From: a virus
Virus record (IMG/VR): IMGVR_UViG_3300009149_003820
Span: 1-22,095 of that record
Length of the DNA stretch: 22,095 nt
Reading direction: 5' to 3' (one strand)
Within the stretch, counting starts at the first letter, position 1, and each line of letters opens with the position of its first letter. Position numbers and translations under genes: made by a program. Shown here in pieces: positions 1 to 8,200 of this stretch. The notes beneath the pieces are model-generated. The model was not told where the DNA came from. It made no database searches and saw only the letters and a list, made by a program, of their open reading frames with translations.

Positions 1-1292
1 ACATCATACCAGTTATTTTTAATCGGGGCATAAATATACTTTGTGTTTGGTGAAAGATTTAACCATTCTTTATCGTGTTCCACAGAATATACTTTATAGT
101 CTTTCGCTAAATCTATTGTTCCTCCTCCGCTTCCCAATTCCAGTATAGTGCTTCCTTTACGAATATTTCTTTTTATCCACTCATAAGTTTCTTTATCAAT
201 TAACCAGTTCAAGATTTTGTTAATAGAAAATTGTTTGTTCTTTGTATTTTGTTCTCTAATAGATTTAGGAACATCGGCCATAGAATCGATTTTATTGCAA
301 ACTCTAATTGACTCCGCATATTTCCCCACATAATAAAGAGCAATTGAATACTCAAATAACATTAAATAATTATAAATATTATGCTCAACAAACAATACAT
401 CAGATTTAGGATACTTGATACCAATTCCTATTTTGGAAAACTCGTAAGCCAGTTGTCTTTGTCCGAGATTACGATAAAGGAGGGCTAATTTAAAAATGGC
501 TTCGGCTCTTGTTGGTCTATAATTGTATGCCTTTAAATAACTGGTGATGGCTTTACTGTGGTCTTTGAGTAATAAATAGCAGTTACCAATCTGATATAAA
601 CTGCGATAAACTTCCTCCTGCCAACCTCCAAAATTTACTCGTTTCTGATAATACCTGATAGCCTGCTGGTATCTGCCATCTTCTCGCAAAGACTGTGCCA
701 AGTAAAATGTATATCGCACCTTATTCTCTGGGTCTGTCTTTATTGCATTTTTCAAAATATCAATATCCTTCTTAATCTTTTCAGAATAGTTCATTGCCCT
801 TTTGCCATCGTGCAAGTCTATAAATCTGATATTATTCAGTTGTCCAGTAGTCACATTGCCAGTGGATAAAAAGTTATGGATAATGCCCTTGTATTTACAA
901 CCACAATCAGGCTTGAAAATTTTAGGAAAATGATGTTGCAATGTGGGATATTTCACGATACAGTTATAAATGTCTTTGTCCAGTTTACTTTTGTCAAAAT
1001 CATCGTCAACTTCTAATACTTGGTCGGCATCCATTACTAAGATATAATCTGATTTGCCCTTTGTTGCCTCAATGTAATAGTTTCGAGTTTCGCCAAATCC
1101 AGCCCAGTCCTTTCTGATTATTTCCCCTGGGATACTCTTGAGAACATCACGAATAATCTCAACAGTATTATCGGTGGATTTAGAATCCTCTATTATTACA
1201 TAGGAGTCGATAATGCCCTTGACAGAATCGAGGCAACGCCTTATCACTCTCGATTCGTTTTTGACTATCATTGCTAAACATATAGTATTCAT
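1..1292 (-). CDS. Glycosyltransferase family 2 - TPR - methyltransferase-like fusion (3' end cut by window)
   Basis: The frame is open from ATG at 1292 to the window edge, giving 430 residues with no stop. It begins MNTICLAMIVKNE, the usual start of family 2 glycosyltransferases. DSKSTDNT (about 36-43) matches the nucleotide-sugar loop of this family, and DAD (88-90) is the metal-binding DxD. A helical middle part (about 190-340) has tetratricopeptide-like pairs such as AIRYYQKRVNFGG and AITSYLKAYNYRP. The visible C-terminus changes character: TILELGSGGGT followed by VYSVEHDKEW is a class I SAM-methyltransferase motif I plus an acidic ribose-binding strand. The family transfers sugars to proteins or glycans. 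A methyltransferase that caps or modifies the same product is inference. The start overlaps the stop of the upstream gene (ATGA). Confidence 0.85.
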   Translation of the reverse strand, partial: MNTICLAMIVKNESRVIRRCLDSVKGIIDSYVIIEDSKSTDNTVEIIRDVLKSIPGEIIRKDWAGFGETRNYYIEATKGKSDYILVMDADQVLEVDDDFDKSKLDKDIYNCIVKYPTLQHHFPKIFKPDCGCKYKGIIHNFLSTGNVTTGQLNNIRFIDLHDGKRAMNYSEKIKKDIDILKNAIKTDPENKVRYTFYLAQSLREDGRYQQAIRYYQKRVNFGGWQEEVYRSLYQIGNCYLLLKDHSKAITSYLKAYNYRPTRAEAIFKLALLYRNLGQRQLAYEFSKIGIGIKYPKSDVLFVEHNIYNYLMLFEYSIALYYVGKYAESIRVCNKIDSMADVPKSIREQNTKNKQFSINKILNWLIDKETYEWIKRNIRKGSTILELGSGGGTIDLAKDYKVYSVEHDKEWLNLSPNTKYIYAPIKNNWYD

Positions 1293-1519
1293 TTATTTTT
1301 CTTTCTTTCATCCATCAATTTTTTAATAAATTCTGCAATATCTCTTAAACAACTTTGTGAATATATCGTATCATTATTAGGAATAAAATTATATTGTCTC
1401 CAGAGTGGATTCCATTTAATAACACCAAGTCCAACATCATTCTTTTTATTTTCAACAACCCATATCGATGTCTTATATCCTTGTTCTACTAATATAAATC
1501 TAAGCCATTTACTTTTCAT
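1289..1519 (-). CDS. Small hypothetical phage protein with WRQY motif
   Basis: 76 residues, function unknown. The core WNPLWRQYNFIPNNDTIYSQ followed by CLRDIAEFI resembles a small protein often seen in phage genomes, where a W-x-P-x-W-R-Q-Y segment precedes a conserved C-x-x-D-I helix. That resemblance is from memory, not a search. The tail is Lys-rich. It is translationally coupled on both sides: its ATG overlaps the stop of the 84-residue gene upstream and its TGA overlaps the ATG of the glycosyltransferase. Confidence 0.75.
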   Translation of the reverse strand: MKSKWLRFILVEQGYKTSIWVVENKKNDVGLGVIKWNPLWRQYNFIPNNDTIYSQSCLRDIAEFIKKLMDERKKNK

Positions 1520-1770
1520 TCCACATCCCCATTATTTTTTCTGGCTTCATTTTCCCTCTTATCCAAATATCTACGCCTAAATTCATCCGAACAATGTTGT
1601 GCGGCATAAACCGTATCGTGCAAATTACTATACTTAAATTTCCTCGTTTTCATATAGATTTTCTGCAACTTAAAAATACAATACTCTAAATCGCCCTTGG
1701 TTTCTATCTCATAAATGTGGTCGAGTAGTATATTATATTTTCTTCTTTGGGATTTCTCAATGTAGGGCAT
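1516..1770 (-). CDS. Hypothetical protein, 84 aa, charged
   Basis: Not recognised. The protein is basic and rich in Tyr, Arg and Lys (MPYIEKSQRRKYN at the start, RRRYLDKRENEARKNN near the end), with no membrane segment. A strong ribosome binding site (AAGGAGG) 8-9 bases before the ATG lies inside the last codons of the 47-residue gene upstream, which supports this start and suggests coupled translation. Confidence 0.65.
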   Translation of the reverse strand: MPYIEKSQRRKYNILLDHIYEIETKGDLEYCIFKLQKIYMKTRKFKYSNLHDTVYAAQHCSDEFRRRYLDKRENEARKNNGDVE

Positions 1771-1772
1771 TT

Positions 1773-1916
1773 TTAATCCTCCTTCAATGTAAGTTTTTCT
1801 ATCGCTTCAATTAACTTTTTAATTTTTCTAATAATAGTTATATCACAAATCGCAACAGTCGCAACGCAAGCAAAAATTGCCAATATAATTATTATGATTT
1901 GAGCCCAAGTCAACAT
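1773..1916 (-). CDS. Small single-pass membrane protein, 47 aa
   Basis: Short gene read directly from the sequence: ATG at 1916 immediately after the TAA of the upstream gene, stop TAA at 1773. Residues 5-24 (AQIIIIILAIFACVATVAIC) form one transmembrane helix. A short charged cytoplasmic-type tail follows (RKIKKLIEAIEKLTLKED). The position exactly between two genes without spare bases supports reality. Function unknown; phage genomes often carry such mini membrane proteins. Confidence 0.6.
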   Translation of the reverse strand: MLTWAQIIIIILAIFACVATVAICDITIIRKIKKLIEAIEKLTLKED

Positions 1917-2156
1917 TTATTTCTCCAATGTTGTTCTATGTAATAACTTCATTCTTTCGGGTTCATCAGGTATTCCTATTCCAGAAAATTCACCATCACA
2001 AAAATAAAATCCAATACCTTTAATACCAGTTTCTTTTTCCATCTGTTTTTCTAATTTACCAATAGCACCATAATACTTTCCTTCAATCTTACTAAAAAGT
2101 TTAGTATATGCTCTTAATATCTTTAATAATTTAGGAGTCATTTTTACTTTTTCCAT
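1917..2156 (-). CDS. Hypothetical protein, 79 aa
   Basis: Not recognised. The first half is a Lys-rich helix (MEKVKMTPKLLKILRAYTKL). The second half is predicted strand/turn (GIGFYFCDGEFSGIGIPD). The ribosome binding site AAAGGAGAATAA precedes the ATG. It lies 14 bases after the metallophosphoesterase stop codon. Confidence 0.65.
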   Translation of the reverse strand: MEKVKMTPKLLKILRAYTKLFSKIEGKYYGAIGKLEKQMEKETGIKGIGFYFCDGEFSGIGIPDEPERMKLLHRTTLEK

Positions 2157-2170
2157 TTATTCTCCTTTTA

Positions 2171-3388
2171 TTAAATATCAGCCAAATCAACTGCATAACT
2201 AAATGTCAAAATCCTATCCTTAGACACACCCCATACCAACTGAATTGGGTCTGCCTCTTTAGCCAGTGACTCGGCAAACTCATCTGCCCCAATGGGCGAG
2301 CCTCCTCTAAATACCCTAACACCATTCGCATCAAAAATTCCGAAATGATGGTAATGGCCATAGACTATGGCATCTGCATTGTGCATACCAGCCCATCCGC
2401 CAAACTTTGCCCTGCCTGCCGATGTATCTGATTGTTCTGGTGCTATGTGCCTAATATGATATTTCCAGCCCTCTATCTCAAAATTGAGGTAGTCGAGTTT
2501 TGAATAATTTATTTCCACCTTTTTACTATTCGCATACGCCCAATGTTTGAGAATAAGGTATATCATAATATCCCAGTTGGAATTAGGGTCTTTATCCTTG
2601 CCCAAACGACCGTGATTCCCCTTCACCCCATAAAACTTGACATTCAATTTTCTATCAAGCAATGCCTGAATCAATTTGGTAAATACCTCAACAACAAGCA
2701 TAACCTGATATGGCGGTGCTAATTCCTGCTCATACGCCTGTGTCGCATAAATATCCTCGCCATTTGCATTATCACCAGTTGAGATAATGACCACATCATT
2801 AATCTTTGTGCCCTTCTTGATATGATTATCCAACAGTTTCAATATCTGTGCACAAAACTTATCCATTCTCCGCTTGAATACAGTCTCGTTATACAGGATA
2901 TTACCCTGTTGGTCTTTAACTACTTTCCCAGCGTGCCAGTCAGTTAACTGGATTACCAATGTTTCGCCAGTGATGTGTGAGTGTGTTTTAGCTGCTTCAT
3001 AGGGTTTTATATCCTTTGTGAGTTCATGTAGTGATTCTACCAAAAGTTTAGAGTGGGTAGTAGAATCGATAACATTGTATTCTTTACATAGTCTGGTAAT
3101 AGCTGATTTACCTACACCCAGTTTTTCTGCTACAGCAGTCTTCGTTTCATAAAGAGCCAATAGCTTCAACAATTCCTTTTGACTCACGATTTCTTTACTA
3201 TCGGTCTTTCCAAAAACTTTTGACTTGGTTGTGTATTTTTTATAATCAATAAGCCCCTTTGCTCTAAAACGAGCAGCTGTTTTCTCAATAGTCCTATCAT
3301 GGACACCGTATTTTTCTGCAAGTTGAATATTCGTTAGACCATTATTATAGTCTTTTATAAACATTTCTTTGTCTATTTTATTTCTCAT
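2171..3388 (-). CDS. Calcineurin-like metallophosphoesterase with two N-terminal helix-turn-helix units
   Basis: 405 residues. The metallophosphoesterase signature is complete: DWH (150-152), GDN (205-207), GNH (257-259) and GHYHH (344-348), the ligands of a two-metal site. The family includes Mre11/SbcD nucleases and phosphodiesterases. N-terminal to it are two helix-turn-helix segments: about 15-43 (LTNIQLAEKYGVHDRTIEKT) and 74-104 (ETKTAVAEKLGVGKSAITRL). Together this suggests a DNA-binding nuclease or phosphatase acting on DNA ends or regulatory sites. The substrate is inference. A good Shine-Dalgarno (GGAGGTG) lies upstream, and the gene starts 16 bases after the protease gene. Confidence 0.85.
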   Translation of the reverse strand: MRNKIDKEMFIKDYNNGLTNIQLAEKYGVHDRTIEKTAARFRAKGLIDYKKYTTKSKVFGKTDSKEIVSQKELLKLLALYETKTAVAEKLGVGKSAITRLCKEYNVIDSTTHSKLLVESLHELTKDIKPYEAAKTHSHITGETLVIQLTDWHAGKVVKDQQGNILYNETVFKRRMDKFCAQILKLLDNHIKKGTKINDVVIISTGDNANGEDIYATQAYEQELAPPYQVMLVVEVFTKLIQALLDRKLNVKFYGVKGNHGRLGKDKDPNSNWDIMIYLILKHWAYANSKKVEINYSKLDYLNFEIEGWKYHIRHIAPEQSDTSAGRAKFGGWAGMHNADAIVYGHYHHFGIFDANGVRVFRGGSPIGADEFAESLAKEADPIQLVWGVSKDRILTFSYAVDLADI

Positions 3389-3404
3389 TTTAAAAACACC
3401 TCCA

Positions 3405-4229
3405 TTATTTAACTTCCAGAAACTCTTTTATAACTCTTAATCTTATAGCCAAGCCCATACTACTTTCAGGAGTAGTAGGAGAGTACCCTGGTACTTTTGA
3501 ACATATTCCGATTACATTTCCATCAGTATTAAATAAAGCACCCCCACTATTTCCAAACGTAACAGTAGCAGTTGTCATCAGATACGAAAAAGCATTTACA
3601 TTGCTAACTATCCCTTCTGTAATTGTCCAATGAGTTCCTAATGGATGCCCTACTGCAAAAACTCTGTCCTTTACTTTTGGTTCTTCATTAGCCAGTTTAA
3701 CTATTGAAAGACGAGTATTCTCGCACTTTCTCACTCTTACTAAAGCTAAATCTATATTGGGGTCTTCTTTAAGAACTTCGCCAGCATAAGTTAGTTTATC
3801 CCTTGTTCTAACAGATATAACATTGCCCAATCTTGGCACAACTACATGCTGTGCTGTCAATATATAATAATAGTCCATGTCCTCATTTATACAAACACCA
3901 GCACCGCTATCACCCATAGTAGTAATCTCAACAGTCGCTGTTAGTAATTTTTCAACATCTGGTTCTTTCTGTGGTTTGGTTATCATATTTAATATAGCAA
4001 GATTTATACTCTGCTCCAAAATTAGTCTTTGCTGTCCTTCTACTGATTCGATTACCTCATCCAAATTAGAATTAACACCTTCCATATATTTTTCTACTAA
4101 AACAATGGTCTCCAATAAATCTTGCTCCAATTTCACAGTATATTTTTGCTGTATAACATTTGTGGTTACATTAAATAAAACTACAGCAATTAATAAATAT
4201 AGTGCAAATTCTTTTAATAGATTTTTCAT
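3405..4229 (-). CDS. Membrane-anchored trypsin-like serine protease (HtrA/DegP-type catalytic domain, no PDZ)
   Basis: 274 residues. Residues 8-25 (FALYLLIAVVLFNVTTNV) form an N-terminal membrane anchor or uncleaved signal. A helical linker of about 60 residues follows (coiled-coil-like, 30-85), then the protease domain. The catalytic triad is visible: His128 in LTAQHVV, Asp160 in NIDLALVRV, and Ser228 in TFGNSGGALFN. The glycine-rich oxyanion loop is as in the HtrA family. The chain ends directly after the protease domain, so the PDZ domains usual in DegP are absent. The domain should face the periplasm or cell exterior. Coupled to the upstream 90-residue membrane protein by an ATGA overlap. 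Its job in the phage (surface protein processing, exclusion, lysis control) is unknown. Confidence 0.88.
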   Translation of the reverse strand: MKNLLKEFALYLLIAVVLFNVTTNVIQQKYTVKLEQDLLETIVLVEKYMEGVNSNLDEVIESVEGQQRLILEQSINLAILNMITKPQKEPDVEKLLTATVEITTMGDSGAGVCINEDMDYYYILTAQHVVVPRLGNVISVRTRDKLTYAGEVLKEDPNIDLALVRVRKCENTRLSIVKLANEEPKVKDRVFAVGHPLGTHWTITEGIVSNVNAFSYLMTTATVTFGNSGGALFNTDGNVIGICSKVPGYSPTTPESSMGLAIRLRVIKEFLEVK

Positions 4230-4498
4230 TTCATTCTCCTTTTATCAGTTAAAGTAAATCCTGTAACAAAATCAATTTCAAAAATTAATTTAGCACGATT
4301 TTCACCAGTATATCTCGCCAAATAAATTAGTCTACCTTGTCTATTATATGTTTTAATAAAATTAGTATCTGTTTTTCCATCATAACTTACTATGTTTAAA
4401 GTAGGTAAATATCCAATTCTTATAAAATAAGGACTTACCAAAAAAATAGTCAAAGCACCCAAAATACTAATCACTAATACCAATTTTTTATAATTCAT
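4226..4498 (-). CDS. Small N-terminally anchored exported protein, 90 aa
   Basis: Not recognised. Residues 5-23 (KLVLVISILGALTIFLVSP) are a membrane anchor or signal sequence. The rest is a small predicted beta-rich domain (SYDGKTDTNFIKTYNRQGRL, then RAKLIFEIDFVTG). It sits between the deformylase and protease genes and overlaps both by ATGA, so the three are co-translated. A partner or substrate relation to the protease is possible but only inferred. Confidence 0.7.
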   Translation of the reverse strand: MNYKKLVLVISILGALTIFLVSPYFIRIGYLPTLNIVSYDGKTDTNFIKTYNRQGRLIYLARYTGENRAKLIFEIDFVTGFTLTDKRRMK

Positions 4499-5037
4499 TT
4501 CAATTCTCCTTTTACCACAAAACCATGTTCAACACCATCGTGCCTCTTATATTTCACATTACAGGTAGCACACCGTTCATTTCTGCCTATTTTCCTGCTC
4601 GGCCTCGTATATGGTTTGGCTTGCCTATCAGTAATCAGCAATCCATTTAGGTGGTCTATCTCGTGTTGGCAAGCAATCGCCTCCATACCATATAAAACAT
4701 ATTTACCCTTATCAAATCCATTCTCAATAGTTATCTCTCTATATCGTTGAGTTGTTACTGGCTTTTTTAAATCTGGTAAACTCAAGCAACTCTCCTGATA
4801 AAATACTATCTCTTTACTATAGTCAATTATTTTTGGGTTGATTAAATCAATCTTTTCTTTATCTGGAATTCGGATAACAGCAACCTTAACATCTAAACCA
4901 ATTTGATTTGCTGCCAAACCTATTCCAGTGGGATGTTGTGCCAATTCTGCCTCAAGTTGTTGGGTAACACTTTCTACTTCTTCTGGCAGAACTTCACGAC
5001 AGGATTTGCGTAGTTTATTGATATCAAATTCAATCAT
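4495..5037 (-). CDS. def: Peptide deformylase with C-terminal Cys/His tail
   Basis: 180 residues. It removes the formyl group from the N-terminal methionine of new proteins. All three family motifs are present: GIGLAANQ (38-45), ESCLS (82-86, Cys84 as metal ligand) and QHEIDHL (124-130, His125 and His129 as ligands, Glu126 as catalyst). Cellular enzymes have EGCLS, so Ser83 replaces the usual Gly. After about residue 148 there is an extra tail, GRNERCATCNVKYKRHDG, resembling the start of a SEC-C metal-binding motif. Phage-encoded deformylases are known from marine phages. The gene starts within the stop of the upstream small gene. Confidence 0.93.
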   Translation of the reverse strand: MIEFDINKLRKSCREVLPEEVESVTQQLEAELAQHPTGIGLAANQIGLDVKVAVIRIPDKEKIDLINPKIIDYSKEIVFYQESCLSLPDLKKPVTTQRYREITIENGFDKGKYVLYGMEAIACQHEIDHLNGLLITDRQAKPYTRPSRKIGRNERCATCNVKYKRHDGVEHGFVVKGELK

Positions 5038-5234
5038 TATTTATCCTCTTTTATCTGCCCCGCTTCTGCAACAAGTAAATGAGCTACCTTATCTAACTCG
5101 TTTACACATTTTAGAATAATGTCCCTAAACTCTTTATGATTAGGGTGTGATAATTCCATTTCAAGTAAGGCTTCTTCATCCTCTTTCAATTTTAAGTAAA
5201 TGTTCACAAGTTTACGACTATCTCTATTCTGCAT
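5037..5234 (-). CDS. Hypothetical acidic helical protein, 65 aa
   Basis: Not recognised. Mostly helical and Glu/Leu-rich (LVNIYLKLKEDEEALLEMEL, then IILKCVNELDKVAHLLVAEA), with no membrane segment. The ribosome binding site TAGGAGATTAAA overlaps the end of the primase-helicase region. The stop TAA overlaps the deformylase ATG. Confidence 0.65.
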   Translation of the reverse strand: MQNRDSRKLVNIYLKLKEDEEALLEMELSHPNHKEFRDIILKCVNELDKVAHLLVAEAGQIKEDK

Positions 5235-5247
5235 TTTAATCTCCTAT

Positions 5248-8200
5248 CTATTTCTGAAAATCTTGAAAGTACGTTTCCATTTCTTCTCTTGTACACTCCA
5301 CGATTTTGGAAATATCTTTATAAAATTTATAGTATAACTTGCCCTTAAATCCACCTGTCTTATTTTTAATGATGGCCATCTCAATTATAGGCTGAGATTC
5401 ACCACTATTGTCCACAAAATACAAAGTAGAATCATCTTTTAAATAAAAATCGTTATAAAGCAGTACCGTTAAATCTGAATCAAATTGTAAATCTTTAACC
5501 TCTTTTATATCGTCGCCAGTTGGTCGGCGTAAGGAGTTTATCTTCTTGATTTCAGCAGTAGCAACTACTGGAACATCATAATCAGTCTTCCATCTTTTTA
5601 GCGTGTCGGAAATATACATATATGTTTCCCTTGTGGAAGCAAACCTTAATTCTGTTTTAATCCTGTGCAAATTATCCACGATAACTACTAATTGTTTTTT
5701 GCCCGCTATTTCTTTATAGATACGAATATATTTTTCCATTTCTTCTATGCTACGAATATCATTTTCCTCTTTTATAGCAAAGGAGTTAGCCAATCCTTTC
5801 AAATCATTTACAGCATTTTCACGAATCTTGAGGAGTTCTTCAACTTTTTCTGGTGCAAGTTCCTTGTTATACTTAATTTTAAATTTAGGATTTGCTATAG
5901 TATTTATTTCCAAATCTGTGGTAGTAGCAAGCAATCTTGGCAAAACTTGTCGCACATTATCATCAATGGAAAAGAACAATACGAAAACATCATTGCCATT
6001 ATCTTTAATTAAATTTAAAGATAGATTGAGTAATAGAGCCGAATTATGAACAATGATATTATTGGCGATAAAATTATGGGCCTTTGGCACTGTGATATCA
6101 AATGTCTCTTCTTTTCCAATATACCTGATTGTTTTTATTTTATCCCAAAAAATTGGTAATTCTAATAAATTTAATAAGTATTCATCCTCAAAGAAAGTAG
6201 CAAATTTATATAACATCTGTTTAGATAATGATGTTCTCTTTAATTTTTCAAATCGTTTAAGGAAGCCTTTACCTGCACTTCTAACATTATGACAATATTT
6301 TGCAAACTCTCGCCAAGTTTTGTTAGAATTTTTATGGATATTGTATATATGATTTATTAAATTTTCATCAACAGGAATTATATCAGCTTTACCATTTGGG
6401 TATTCACTCTTATGTTTTTTTAATAACTCTATAGCTTTCTTCTGCTTGGTAAAAAAGCCTATTTCTCTGATAAATTTTCTAATTGATTCAATATCCAACA
6501 ATGTAATAATATAAGCAACCTGTGGTTTATTATTAAATCGAAACTTCTTAGCACGAAATTTAGTATGCAAACCAAACTTCAGCAATAAATTTTGAACATC
6601 GCTGGCTAATTTTTCTGAACTAACTCCAAACTCTATCCTAATATAACCGTTACTTTCAAAAATACTGCCATCACAATCAAATAAGTGTCGAAGAAATAAA
6701 GCTGTATCTTCCTTTGAACATCTATATAAAGAATCTGGAACAAACTTATCTCTCGATAATTTTCCATATATACCTTGTAGAATTAAGAAATCTTTTAATT
6801 TTCTATTATTAGTAAGTGTATAAGTTATATCTTTATAATTCTTTATCAAAATTTCTGGATAAGATTGTTTTATGCTTTGACAAAAATCATTAACAATTTG
6901 TTTGTTCGTGTTAGTAAAATCTATCTTACGATGCTTAAGACTGAAACATCCTTCAGCTATTAAATAAGCTAAAATTTTTATTTGTTCTTTCGTAATAGGC
7001 GATTTAGAATTGAAGAAAGATAATTCCTGTGGAACTGCTATCCCCTCTTCTACTTTTAAATTTTTTAGGCTCTTCCATCCATCAATAGTAAAAAATGGAT
7101 GATTAGCTGTTGCTTTTATTCTTTTACCATTAGTAGTTGTTAATTCATAAACATTCTTTATTCCATTGTTATAAAATTTAGTCATTTTGGTTTGTATATA
7201 TTTTTTCTTTTTTAAATCAAACCCAATAAGTTGGGTTCCCTCGAAATTTTTTAGCTCTTTTATTGGTATAGTTTTACCTGTCGCAAGTGTTATTCTGGTA
7301 TCACCACAAAGGCACTTTCCAATATTTGTGTCCCCAGCAAGTAGATAAAAAGCATTTTGTAGCCCATCCAGTTTCTTTGTAAGTATAGGATATCCAGTTT
7401 CAAGCCCTAATAAACTATTGCCCCTCGACCATGCCCAAGATTCGAAATTGTTTACCTCATTTTCCAGAGATGCCTTTTCTTTCAGTATATCCCTTGAGGT
7501 CAACAAATATTTCCCACGCCCCAATTTACGATTTCGTTCCACCTCTTTTTTCAGTGCATCAAAAGTAACATCCAGTGCATCGGATAAATCTCGTATCATC
7601 TGCTCGGTAGTTATATAATCTTCCTCATTTACTATCAACTGGATTAAATCGTTTTTCAGAAACTCATTCTCTTTATTCTTTTTCAGGTCTTGAAGTTTCC
7701 AGTCAAAAATAGTAAACTCTGGTAAATTAAAAAATTCTTTTGTGCTATGGTTTTGCAGATATTCATCTGGGTCTTTCGCTTCATCGAGTTCCTTAATTGT
7801 TACTTCTATATCTGCTTTGTTTTTTAGTTTTTCCTCGACAATCCTGATAGTTGCCTCTTTTCCTGCTTCATCATTGTCAAGATTTAAACATAGTTGCTTA
7901 ATGCGATTATAAACTAAAAGGTCATATTGTTTATCGCTAAATCCCAAACCACACAAGGCAATTACATTATCTATCCCCCGCAAAGATAATGCCCACACAT
8001 CGCTATATCCTTCAACTATGTAGACCTTTGGATGGTTTTTTGCCTCTTTTAAATTATACAATATATCTGCCTTCCTATATAAATTAGTTGCTCTAAAATT
8101 GAGATATTTTGTTTCGCCATTTTTATCTTCCAATCTTCTGCTGGCAAATCCAACTATCCTGCCATACCCATCTCTAATAGGAAATACTAATCTATTATTT

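Noticed and set aside
3877-4257. Plus-strand open frames such as this 126-codon one
   Set aside because: It lies opposite the protease gene with its catalytic triad, has no ribosome binding site, and has low-complexity composition typical of the reverse of an AT-rich gene. The same holds for the other plus-strand frames.
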